A stretch of 42,500 nucleotides of DNA, taken from NCBI GenBank assembly GCA_002104895.1, contig MCFG01000349.1, forward strand, positions 15,001 through 57,500, read 5' to 3'. The translations under genes were made by a program, and so were the position numbers. The first letter of the stretch is position 1. Every line of letters starts with the position of its first letter. The DNA comes from Anaeromyces robustus (lineage: Eukaryota; Neocallimastigomycota; Neocallimastigomycetes; Neocallimastigales; Neocallimastigaceae). Positions 1-13,681 of this stretch are shown one piece after another. Below the pieces are notes generated by a model. The model was not told the origin of the DNA. It did no database searches and saw only the letters and a program-made list of their open reading frames with translations.

Positions 1-1656
1 AGATAAAAGTTTATCAAAAGCATAACGTCTTGGAGCATCATATTTATCAATACCCCAAGTAATATTAACATATTTCTTATATGAAATGGTTGTAAATTCT
101 TCATCATAACGGGTATAAGTTTTACCAAGATTAATACCAAAAGTATTATCCCAATCTTGACAAATAAAGTAGAATTTATACTTATCACCAGATGATTGAG
201 TTGGGTCATCATACATGGCAAAATTAGTGGAATAGAATAAATAAGAATCCCAGTGACCAGTTAAATATTGCATTGCAACAGCTTTAAAGAAAGAAGTAAT
301 ATCAAACCATTCTTTATCAAACTTTTCGATAGCAGAATCACTATTAATATTTAAATCATATAAAGCTTTAGCTAATTTTTTAACTCTACTATTATTGTAA
401 CGAGTTTCGTTATATGGTTGGAAAGCACTGTATTTAACACCGTCACCATAAGCAATATCAGCACCTGTACTACAATCTAATGGATGACCTAAATCATCAA
501 TATTAGTAATCTTTAAATGACCATTATTATCACCATGGAAACAAGCTCTAGCAAATGATTCACTACCAGCTTCTTCTTGTAACACATAGGCACCAACTGG
601 AATATTATTAACATAAACACGAGCAAAAATGGTTTGAATAGTTGGAACACCAATAGTATCCATAATATCAGCATATAATTTTTGTCTGAAGAAAGTTGGG
701 TCTTCATTATTATCACGGAATTTAATAACATAACGTCCATAAACACCAGAAGTATCATGTGTGTATGAATGTGTAACTAATCTAAATTGGAATTTTGGCC
801 AACTCTTATTCTTTGGATAACAAGCAACATTCTATATTTTATAAAAACAATAAAATTTTTATAATTAAATATAATAATAGTATATTTTTAATATGTTATT
901 TAATGAATTATATTTAATAATATTTTACAATTTAATGTTTCATTATTTATTTTTTCTAAATATTGATATAAATAACAGGTCATAATATTTAACAATTTTA
1001 TCACATAATATTTTTAAATAAAAAATTTACCTTTAATGTAACAATATCATCTTTAAGAATGAAGGTAACTCTGCTAATATATCTTGATTTTGCATCATTG
1101 AAAGTTAAATTAGCATTTTCACCATATAAATGAACAGTTGGAATGTATGAATCATCAAAAAGTGAAGTTTTACCAATTGATCTTTTCCAAGTACCTTTAT
1201 CTGGGTGACTGAATTCTGGTAACTTTTTAATAGTATCCTTTCTTCCGAAAAATTCGTTATAAGTAAAAGTTGTTGAACTACTAAGAGTACGTGTGAAAGA
1301 TTCTTCCTTACCATCAACGATGTACTTATAACTAAGAATATATATTTATAATGATAAAAATTTATATATATATTTTTAATATATTTATTTCTTATTTTAA
1401 AACTTTTAATTAAATTAATAACTTTATACTCTATGATTTTTTTTTTATTATTAAAAAATATTTACCTGTATGAAGTGTCAGAAAGAGAAATTTTACTAGT
1501 AAAAACTGGATCGTAATTATTAATTTTACTCAATTTATATGTAGTAGATCCAATCTTTACTTGAACATTTGAACCGAATGCAACTACACTGAACTGAACA
1601 GTTCTAGCATATATTAATGCACAATTTAAAGTTAAGAATAATATAAATTTAAACAT
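1..1656 (-). CDS. Secreted CotH-family (CotH kinase-like) protein, C-terminus cut by window edge
   Basis: Three exons read on the minus strand: 1656-1466, 1331-1031 and 831 to beyond position 1, with GT-AG introns of 134 and 199 nt. The spliced frame gives 441 residues without a stop. Residues 1-17 (MFKFILFLTLNCALIYA) form a clear signal peptide. The body matches the CotH family: a GHWDSY segment in the middle and FICQDWDNTFG near residues 387-397, whose DWD is the family's metal-binding acidic pair. CotH proteins have an atypical kinase fold; they are spore-coat kinases in Bacillus and surface invasins in Mucorales, and they are very numerous in anaerobic fungi, where some carry C-terminal dockerins of the fungal cellulosome. 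Whether this copy has a dockerin cannot be seen because the 3' end is missing. The family call is firm; the substrate is unknown. Confidence 0.93.
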
Positions 1657-2099
1657 TTTGTTCTTTAAAATATTATATTAAATTAATATTTCATTTATGA
1701 AATTGATTAGTAGCAATAATCAATTTTATATTTTTCTTTATTGATAATTTCTTTCCCTCAAATTTATTTTCTTTCTCTTTTTTGAATTTTTTTTTTTTTA
1801 AAAAAAAAATAGATGTAATAATAAATATGATCTATCAAAAAGATATAATTATAACTAATTAAAAAAGAAAAAAAATGAAATATAAATGAAAATTAAGTGA
1901 AATTAAAAAAGAAAAAAATTGAAAATAAGTAAAAGAAAAAAAAAAAAATTTAAATGGTAATGAAAAAAATAGTTTTATATAAAGAACATTAAATATTAAA
2001 TATATTAAAATGATATATTAAATATATTATAGTATATTGTACAATATTGTATATTTTACCTTTTTTGATAAATTTCAAAAACTTAATATAATAAAAAAA

Positions 2100-2154
2100 T
2101 TTTTATAATATATTAATTAATTATATTATATAACTAATTAATATATTATAAAAA
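2100..2154. repeat. Inverted repeat, 20-bp arms
   Basis: Arms 2100-2119 and 2135-2154 are perfectly complementary (TTTTTATAATATATTAATTA against its reverse complement), with a 15-nt loop. The arms are pure A+T, so chance or slippage is a real possibility. Confidence 0.6.
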
Positions 2155-2413
2155 AAATTTTTATTTTCAATTTATTTAAATGGCTATTAATTATGTCTTA
2201 ATATATATAATTTTATTATATTATAATATATTTTATTAATATATTAATAATATATAATGTAATTAGATATTTTTATATAGAAAAATTTTTGATATTACAG
2301 TATTATAATAATATAATTCACAATTTCAATATATAATGTTTTATTGTTTTAATGTACATTAAATATATTATTATATAGTTCAATATATAATATAATATAA
2401 TATATAGATAAAT

Positions 2414-2437
<24 letters not shown>

Positions 2438-2446
<9 letters not shown>

Positions 2447-2530
2447 AGTATCCCGAATGAATTCTTTGGTAAAGAACCTTGGTGGCTTACTGTTCACGTG
2501 ATATACAAATAAACAATAAAAAAATAAATT
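2438..2530. other. Coding-like island, open on both strands
   Basis: A patch with unusually many G and C for the surrounding desert. On the minus strand it reads openly as VYHVNSKPPRFFTKEFIRD, ending at a TAA at 2438-2440. On the plus strand, after a TTATTAG that resembles an acceptor, it reads SIPNEFFGKEPWWLTVHVIY before a TAA. Both readings look protein-like and I recognise neither. It could be a terminal exon or an eroded gene. It contains TCACGTGA at 2494-2501 and a small perfect hairpin (TTCTTT-ggt-AAAGAA). Confidence 0.25.
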
Positions 2531-2537
2531 ATTAAAT

Positions 2538-2593
2538 TTTTAGGCAAGATAAAGTAAAATTAATGAATTAATTTTACTTAATCTTGCCTAAAA
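2538..2593. repeat. Almost perfect 56-nt palindrome
   Basis: Arms 2538-2564 and 2567-2593 are 27 bp each, pair with a single A-A mismatch (2551 against 2580), and enclose a 2-nt GA loop. The outer arm TTTTAGGCAAGAT carries G and C, so this is not simply an A+T coincidence like most inverted repeats nearby. It could be a fold-back element, a solo inverted-repeat insertion, or a hairpin at the end of a transcript. Confidence 0.85.
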
Positions 2594-2741
2594 TGTAATA
2601 TATTATCATATAATATATTATACATATACAATACAAATACTGATTCTAATATTTTCTCTCATTCATTTATTTTTTTTTATATTGTATTCTTTTTCTTTTT
2701 TTTTGTTGTTATATTACTTTATTGTTAATATCGAACAAAGT

Positions 2742-2850
2742 CTAAATCTTGTTTAAATATCTAATAACCATTTCAGTTAGCCTCATTTCTCCTCCTAACT
2801 CTATATGAAAGAAATAAATTTGAAAAAGGTATAAAAAAAACAAAAAAAAA
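2742..2850 (-). other. Second coding-like island, minus strand
   Basis: Another G+C-bearing patch. The minus strand is open from about 2850 to a TAG at 2742-2744 and its last part reads IELGGEMRLTEMVIRYLNKI. I do not recognise it. It lies on the same strand as, and upstream of, the minus-strand reading of the island at 2438-2530, with the palindrome between them. It may be part of an eroded or unrecognised multi-exon gene, or chance. Confidence 0.2.
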
Positions 2851-4615
2851 TTATATTAATAAATAAAATTAATAAATTTTAATTATGAATTTATTAAAAT
2901 ATATAAATCAATTGATTTAAATATATAATAAACTATAATATAATAAATAAGACTAATTACAAAGGCATCTAAATTAAATAATTGTAAATAATAATATATA
3001 ATGTATGACTTTTTTTGTATTACATTTATATTTGATAAAAATAATCTAAGTTTAATTAATTGATAAATATACAAAAAAATATAAACTTTTTATTTATTAT
3101 TCAATAATTATTTTATTAATATATAAAAAAAAAAAAAAAACAATATATAAAATGTTATATTTATCCTTTTTAAATAAACTAATATATAACATTAAATTTT
3201 TTAAAAAAATTTTTTTGTTTTATTAATATATAAAACAACTACTATTATTTTATTTTATAAAGCATTTTTTTGTTCAATTTTTTAAAATTATTCACAGCAC
3301 ATAGCAATTAGAAAGTTAGAAAGTTAATATATTTATATCATTTGTTCGTATGTTCATTTGTATTATCCGTTTTAACTAAATGTTTAATATCAAAATATAT
3401 ATCTTTAATATCAATTATATTATGATATCTTTTTATTTATTATAATATTGAATAGTATAATATTATAATAATAATTTATCTTTTTATTCTAATTAAAAAG
3501 ATGGCTAATATAAATTTTTATATAATATTATTATTTGATAAATTGAAAATTCAAATAGATAGAATAATATATATAATAAAAAAATAATATATTATGCATT
3601 AATACATATATATATTTAATTACATATACTTATATAATTATAATCTATTTATTAATTTATTATTTTTTTTTAGTATTATTATATGTATTATTTAATTATA
3701 TAATTCTAAACCAATAGAATTACTTGTTTTTATTTATATAATATATTAAAATTCATTTAAAAAAAAAATTTTTTTCTGTTAATTAAAATCACAGATTTTC
3801 TTTGTTAAAATAATTCAATTTTATATTTATTGGATTATATATTAATACATTATTATTAATATATTGTAATATAATATATATATATAAATCATTTAAAATT
3901 TCTTCAATTTCTTATTTATTTTTAATAATTTTAAAATTTAATATGCATAACATTTATTAAAAGAATTTTTTTAATATAATTATTAAATATAAAATGCATT
4001 TACAATTTATCTAAAATATACATATTATATGGAGTATCATTTATTATTTATATTAAATTTATTTACAATATACATTAAATGTAATTGTACGTATTACTAT
4101 TATTCTTTATTCTTTACTCCTATGTACTTACATTTTTTATTAGATATTAAAATGTTGTAACATAAAGAGTTTTCTTTTTCTATATTAGAATATATTAATA
4201 TTAATAAAGAAGACAAAAATAATGGTAATTTTATAATTATTTTCTAATAAAATATTGGTTAAATAGATTTCATCATATTAATAGTAATACAATACAATAT
4301 TATATATTTTAATAATATACATTAATATATTTAAAATATATAATATTAATAATATATATAACAAAAAATAACAATAATATTTATTATTGTTCAGTTTTAT
4401 TTTAACAAATAAAATAAAAATAAAAAAAAACTAAAACTTTTTATTTATATTAAAATATTCTGCCATTTTTCTTAATATAAATATATTTTATAAACAAATA
4501 AATAAATAAATAAACTTTATTTAAAAACTAAAATATGGGTAAGAAATAAATAAATAAAAATTCATAAAACAATTTAATAAATATTTTCAATGATGAAATT
4601 AGTATTGTAAGATAG

Positions 4616-4653
4616 ATAATTAGGATTATTAATATGTTAATAATCCTAATTAT
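4616..4653. repeat. Perfect hairpin, 17-bp arms
   Basis: Arms 4616-4632 (ATAATTAGGATTATTAA) and 4637-4653 are exact reverse complements with a TATG loop. A GG/CC pair in the stem makes it somewhat less likely to be random than the pure A+T ones. Confidence 0.65.
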
Positions 4654-5463
4654 TGTTATTTTTAATTAACTACTTATTACTTATTATATTCTTATTAATA
4701 CAATAGATATTTATCTTAAATAATAAAATTGAATAGAGAAGAAAAAAAAAAGTACAAAAACAATTTAATATAAATAATAATAAATTAAAAATAATTATTG
4801 AATAATAGTAATATAATTAATTGAAATATAATATTAATATATATATCAAAAAAAAAAATTTTATTTGCTTAATTAAAAAATTTATTATAAAATATAAATA
4901 TTTTTTTTTTTGAATTTAACAAAAGAAAATTCATTATTTAAATATTAAATATATTAAAATGTTTTTCTAAAAGGAAAAGTTCTTTCCTTTTGTTAAGATT
5001 ATTAAAATAAAAAAAAATGTACTAATTAATAAATAAATTTTAATTATGATAGTATTCATTATTTAAAAAAAAAAAAAAAAAAGAAAACCAAATCTAACAT
5101 TTTACATTTTAAATTGTTAACTATTATTTATTATTATTCTCATTTTCGTATATTTTTGAAGTATTTTGGCATAAACCTAAAATATATATATAATGAAAAG
5201 AATTATTCCTATTTAACTAATTTTTTTTATCATTATTATTAATTATACATATACAATTTATGTGTAGTATGTTACAATTAAACATTATTAAAATTTTCAT
5301 TATAACTGTATAACAAAGATATCTTTTTTTTTCATTTTATAACATATTAAATATCATATAATAATTATATTGATGTATGCCATATTTTTCGTTCCACAGA
5401 TTAAATGATGTGAGGCATGAAAACTCTCTTTTTCATACTTTAAAATTACATAAAGATTATAAA

Positions 5464-5643
<180 letters not shown>

Positions 5644-7781
5644 TTATTAATTAATTTATATATATATATAATATTTATTAGTAACTAAAATATTTGTTTA
5701 AAATTAAAATGTTAATGTAAAGTATTATTACAAAAAGTGTGTAATATGTTTTTATTCATATTAAAAATTTTGTTAATAATAATATCTTATATATATATTA
5801 TAATTTTATACATAAATTTATTTAATTATTTAATATATTTGTAAATATAATTATCAAATATTTTTTTATAATATATTTATATATATATTAAATTTTATAA
5901 TAATTTGATATAATTGATAAAGAATTATAAAATATAGAAAGAAAATTAAAATTTCTTTTTTTTTATATAAAATATATTACAATATTATAATTCAATACAG
6001 ATATACTAAAAGACTTATATATATTATAATTAAATAATAATATATATAAATATGATATATATTATTTTACTTGACTTACTTGACTAATTTATCACTATTT
6101 TTATAGAATATATATACAATTATATATTGTATTATACTGTCATGTAAATTTATAAATAATTTATTGATATGCTTATTTATTTATTTATTTTATTTAAAGT
6201 TCAACAAAAAAAAAAAAAAATGTTTATATTTCTTAGTTACATATTTTCTTACTTTACATTTCTTAGTTTACATATCTTTGTTGAAATTACATAAAATTTA
6301 TGTTTGTTTATAAGCATTTAATTGTATTAATCTTTTTTATTCTTTTTTTTTTATTATTAGTATTATTATTTACTTCAATTACCTTTTTATCAAATATATT
6401 ACCAATATTCAAAAATTATAATTATTATAATAGATAATATTAGAAATAACTTTAATTTATTATAATAAAGTAATAATGATAATATTTGATGGATAAAGAT
6501 ATTTACTAAAATTTTATTTTTATTCATTATTTTTTATTTGTGTATTTATTCCTGTTATTATAAATGTATATACTTTCAAAAAAAGAAGAAGAAAAAAAAT
6601 AATTAATGATACTAATAATCTTATATTAAAATACTATTCATATAATGAACGCTAACTATTTCTAAGGTAGAATAGTAGTATTTTTTTTACAAAAAAATTA
6701 TATAAATTATTTACATGACTCATTTACTGACAATTGGTAGTGGTTATTATAATAAACGACTTTTAATTATGAACAATTTTTTTAATTATGAACAATTTTA
6801 TTTTATTTGATTTGTAATTGTTATTTTTTTATCAATTCATTCATTTATTTCACTATTATTATTATTGTTGTTATTGTTATACACTTTCATATAAAAAATA
6901 ATCTTCGTATTAATATATTAGTTCAATTTAATCTAGTTCTATTTAATCATATATATATTGATATAAAATTAGGTTAAAAAAAATTTTAGCCAATAATTAT
7001 AATAAAATACAATATACTATTTATTTTTATGAAGTAAGAATTAATTATAAAATATTTTTTTCTTAATTATTTATAACAATAATTAAAATTATTATATAAA
7101 AGTAAATGAATAAAAATAAAAATAAATAAATTGATTAATGTAATTGTAATTAATTATTTAATAATATAAATTAATTAATATTTAATTTAAAAAGGTTCTT
7201 AATTAATTAATTAATTATATATTTGATATTAACTTTTTATAAAATAAAAAATTAATTAATATATTATATTATTAATTCTTTTATCTAAGATTGTATTTTA
7301 TTTAAAAGAATTTTTATTATTTAATAATTAAAATAATTATAAATTAAAAGATGTTTAACAAAAAAAGTTTTATCATAAAAAATTTTGAAAAACCTTTTTA
7401 TATAATAGAATTTTAAAAAATATAATTAATATATAACTATTTTGTAGATATTATTTTTTAATTTATTTAAATACTTTTATATTTCTTTATGAATTATTTA
7501 CAACTTTTTTATTTTATATTAGTACTAAGAAAATAGAGATAACATTAAAAAATATTGTGATAATTTATTTAACTATTTTAATATATAAAATTTAATTTTT
7601 TTATTTATGTAACAAAATATATAAAAAAATATTTGATATTATTTACATTTATAAATTTCTCCTTTTTAATAAAAAAAAACAATTTATAGGATATTCATTA
7701 AAGTATCTTTTATTATTATAGCTTTTTTTAAAAAATATATACATTATAGCGGAGTGTTATATTGAAAATAATTTGTTATTG

Positions 7782-7815
<34 letters not shown>
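7782..7815. repeat. T20-A14 homopolymer fold-back
   Basis: Twenty T followed directly by fourteen A lies about 80 bp past the stop of the minus-strand Asn-rich gene. It can fold into a 14-bp hairpin with no sequence-specific loop. It may lie in the 3' untranslated region of that gene. Confidence 0.6.
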
Positions 7816-7893
7816 GTATATAGCAATTCATTAGTAAATTATTAAAGAAGAAAAAATTTCTATTAATATTAATAATTGTTAATATATTGAATA

Positions 7894-10317
<2,424 letters not shown>

Positions 10318-10878
10318 TATGTGTAAATACTTTTTTATAAGTTTTTATTAAATGAATATTTTAAATATAAAAAAAATCTTTTATATAAATTTTAAACATA
10401 ATAGAAAAAATGAAAAAAAAAAAAAAAGAAAGAAGAAGAAGAAAAAAACTAAAGCATTTATATACTTTTTTTTACCAACTACAAAATTAGAATTATCATC
10501 ATGAAGGTATTTTAAAAAAGAAATAATAATATATTGTATTTCAATATTTATCATTAAAGCAAATATAAAAATGATTGAAATAAAGAATTTTAAATTGAAT
10601 TTTCTTATAAATATATTTCAAATTTTTATATATTATAAATTTTATAATGAAAAAAAAAATTAAAATATATTTCATATTTTTTATTATAAATTATATAATG
10701 AAAAAAAAAAATTAAAATATGTTTCAAATTCTTATTATATTTTATTTAAATTATAATAAGAATTTAAAATATAATATTCATAATTAATATTTGAAATAAA
10801 AAAAAATATAAATAATAATAATTATTTTTTCATCATATTTTCAAATAAATTTAATAAAGTATTCAAATAATAATAATA

Positions 10879-10929
<51 letters not shown>

Positions 10930-11679
10930 TTTATTGATATATAATATCTAATAATTATTATAAAGGTTAGAATATAATAAATTAAAATTGATAATTCATA
11001 ATTGACATAAGAATTTTTCTGTCATACATAAAAATTAATATTTTTTTGTCACACATTAAAGTATAAATAATAGGTATATTTTTTTATTAAATTTAAAACA
11101 TAATATAATATAATATATATATATTCATTATATCTTTTAAATAATGAAAAATATGTTACATAATGAAAAAATTTATTTTATTTAATATTATTAAATAGAT
11201 ATAAAATTAGTAAATAATTTAACAAATATCAGGTATTATTAATTTTGACAAGTATTAGGTATTATTTAATATTAAAATGTATTTTATATTTACTTATATA
11301 TTTATTTATTTATTATTATTACTATTTCTTTGTTTTATTGTTATATTACATAACGAAATAATTATTATTTTAAATATGTTTATTATTATTATTATTATTA
11401 TTTAATTATTTATTTTATATTCAGTTTTAATAATAATATAATTTTTATCTTTTTTTTTTCTTTAAATTATTTTCATTTTTTTATTATCGTTTTTTATTTT
11501 ATTTTATTTTATTACATTTTTAAAGATACAATGGTTTTTTTTTTTTTTTTTTTTTATTTTATTTTTACATAAATTATTTAAATTTTATATTTTATATTCT
11601 CATTTTTTATTTATATTTATTAGTTATGAGGATAATAAATGATTATTTTATTTATTTTATTTATTTATACCAATTTTTA

Positions 11680-11710
<31 letters not shown>
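10318..11710. other. Intergenic A+T region with short tandem repeats
   Basis: No gene seen. It holds the upstream region of the minus-strand Asn-rich gene (right of 10317), a purine tract of AAG/GAA type near 10425-10448, the repeat at 10611-10730, an AAT run at about 10866-10926, and the presumed 3' end of the polyphosphatase gene. Confidence 0.7.
10611..10730. repeat. Imperfect tandem repeat, period about 52-54 bp
   Basis: Units start at 10611, 10665 and 10717 with ATATATTTCA, ATATATTTCA and ATATGTTTCA, each followed by an A+T block and ATAATGAAAA; the third copy is partial. Confidence 0.6.
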
Positions 11711-13162
11711 TTAGAGCAATGTTTGTAAATAAGGTTGAAGTACTTTTCTAGAATATTTTAAATTCTTTTGTCTATAAATATAATAACGATTTTCTTCAGA
11801 TTTTTGTAAAACTGAACAATCAATATCTGATGTTTCTATTCCCTTAATAATAACATCTTCTATTGTTTTATTAAAATCTTCTGAAAATAAAAAGAATAAT
11901 TCTCTTTTAAATATATCACCATCTAAATGGGATGCCATTAAAAGTAAAAATTTCAAATTTTGTTTTTCCATCCATTTTTTCATAGAACTAAGAATTTCTG
12001 TTTTATTATTATTATCGGTTTCTATTAAATTTTCAATACACCATCTTGATATACTACTTATACCATAGAAATAATTATCGGAGGATTGAGTATCAGGATT
12101 TGGGTGATAATAATATTTTTTAAAATCTTTACGCATTAAATCATAAATAGATAAATCAGCTATTCTATGTTTATTTTCTTTTAAAAGTTGGTAATGATCA
12201 TCGGAGTTAAAGTTTGGTTCTTCTTTTAAAATAATATTTTTCAAATATTCTGCTGAAGCTTCATCAATATCAGTAGTTCTGTTATATTCACGATGTAAAT
12301 TAACACTATCAATAAGAATAGGAGCTAAGAAAAGTTTTGCCATTTCTTTGTCCATTTTAACATTTTGGAAAAGTTGTTTTTCTTTTTCACTTTCTTGTTG
12401 ATAAAGTTGAGTTATAAGAGATACTGTAGAACCTACCATATTTATTATTTTTAAATGGCTTGGAGTATATTTATTTTCATCCACATGATGGTCAATAATA
12501 CTTTCAATAGTATAGTCTTTTTCACGAAGTAAATTTTCAAACTCATAACAAAGTCTATTATGATCGACTAATACAATTCGAAGAGAATTTAAAGAATTAA
12601 GTACGGAAGGCGTTAAATCATCTCTAAATACTAATTTTTGACTACAAGTTTCATAAGTTACATTATTTTCATTAGTGTTTTTTTGAGATTTTGAATTAAA
12701 ATAGTTCACAATAGGATAAATACAATCCGTTTTTAATTTAAAATCTTCTCTATTTAAATTGATTAAAGGAATGTATTGACGATTTTTTTCTTTTGAAATA
12801 ATGGAAGCTAAATAGGAATAAAATAAAGCTGAAATCATAGAATCAAGATCAGCTGTTTCATTTCCTAATACAAGAGTAGTAGTATTATTTTTAGAAGAAA
12901 TTAAATTATTCTTAGAATTTTGAAGATGTTCATAGAAATTCATATTGAATGGAGGTTTATAAGGTTTTAGAATGGAATAGTTTCTATTAATAGATAAAGA
13001 ATTTGTAGTTAATTGAAATTTAATATTATTAATATTATTTGTATTATTTATAGTTTTATTAATGACCGAAAATATTATTGATGGATTTGAAGATGAAATT
13101 GGTAATAAAAAAAAGTTCGAATTAATTCCTTGTCTATTTAATAAAATGGAATTAAAATTCAT
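11711..13162 (-). CDS. PPX1: Exopolyphosphatase of the DHH/DHHA2 superfamily (PPX1/prune type)
   Basis: A 483-residue intronless frame. All catalytic motifs of the DHH phosphoesterases are present: GNETADLDS at 100-108, LVDHN at 198-202, IIDHHVDE at 222-229 (the DHH signature), GSTVS at 244-248 and LIDSVNL at 283-289; the rest to the end fits the DHHA2 domain. These enzymes use a two-metal centre to release terminal phosphate from inorganic polyphosphate; yeast Ppx1 has 397 residues. The roughly 95 extra N-terminal residues are rich in Asn, Ser and Ile, almost free of acidic residues, and contain RNYS at 60-63, which resembles a matrix-peptidase cleavage site. The sequence immediately after it is rich in Lys and Pro, and Met74 (NMNFYEH) is a possible alternative start giving a cytosolic form. 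Function is well supported; location is inference. Confidence 0.93.
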   Translation of the reverse strand: MNFNSILLNRQGINSNFFLLPISSSNPSIIFSVINKTINNTNNINNIKFQLTTNSLSINRNYSILKPYKPPFNMNFYEHLQNSKNNLISSKNNTTTLVLGNETADLDSMISALFYSYLASIISKEKNRQYIPLINLNREDFKLKTDCIYPIVNYFNSKSQKNTNENNVTYETCSQKLVFRDDLTPSVLNSLNSLRIVLVDHNRLCYEFENLLREKDYTIESIIDHHVDENKYTPSHLKIINMVGSTVSLITQLYQQESEKEKQLFQNVKMDKEMAKLFLAPILIDSVNLHREYNRTTDIDEASAEYLKNIILKEEPNFNSDDHYQLLKENKHRIADLSIYDLMRKDFKKYYYHPNPDTQSSDNYFYGISSISRWCIENLIETDNNNKTEILSSMKKWMEKQNLKFLLLMASHLDGDIFKRELFFLFSEDFNKTIEDVIIKGIETSDIDCSVLQKSEENRYYIYRQKNLKYSRKVLQPYLQTLL

Positions 13163-13681
13163 TTTTTGAATTAATGTTTTTTTTTTATGGAAAAAAATAA
13201 ATAAATAATTAATAATCTTATATTTATATAAAATTTTTTTTATTAAATTTTTATGTATTTTAAATAATAAATAAATTATAATAAAATTATTATAAATAAT
13301 AAATAATACACATAATAATAAATTTATTATTATTTAATCAAAATTTATAAACTTGTTAATTTATTTATTCAATATATATAAAATATCTTTTAAATGCTAT
13401 TATTATGTTATTATTATTATTATTATTATTAATATTACTGTCTTTTATTTAAGTGATATAATTGAGTAATATATATAAAATAGATTATACAATTTATCGA
13501 AGGTATCAATTAATTAATACTATTATTAGTATTTAATATAAAAATATATTTGTATAAAATAATAATTGTTAATATATAATTATAAAATAGATCTTATGAA
13601 TTGATATCTATTTCTATTTTTTATTTTATTTTATTTTGTATATGCTACATATGTTTTTTCTTTTTTTTTTTATTTATAATA
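13163..13681. other. Intergenic spacer between PPX1-like and TAD3-like genes
   Basis: About 520 bp of A+T sequence upstream of the polyphosphatase start and downstream of the TAD3-like stop, both genes on the minus strand. An ATT run lies near 13408-13430. I see no site I can name. Confidence 0.6.

Noticed and set aside
513-1317. Minus-strand short frames inside the CotH exons
   Set aside because: Out-of-frame shadows; the CotH motifs lie in the other frame.
2445-2510. Possible tRNA, because of a G+C-richer patch and GGTTC on the minus strand
   Set aside because: No seven-base acceptor stem and no proper T-arm or anticodon arm could be folded.
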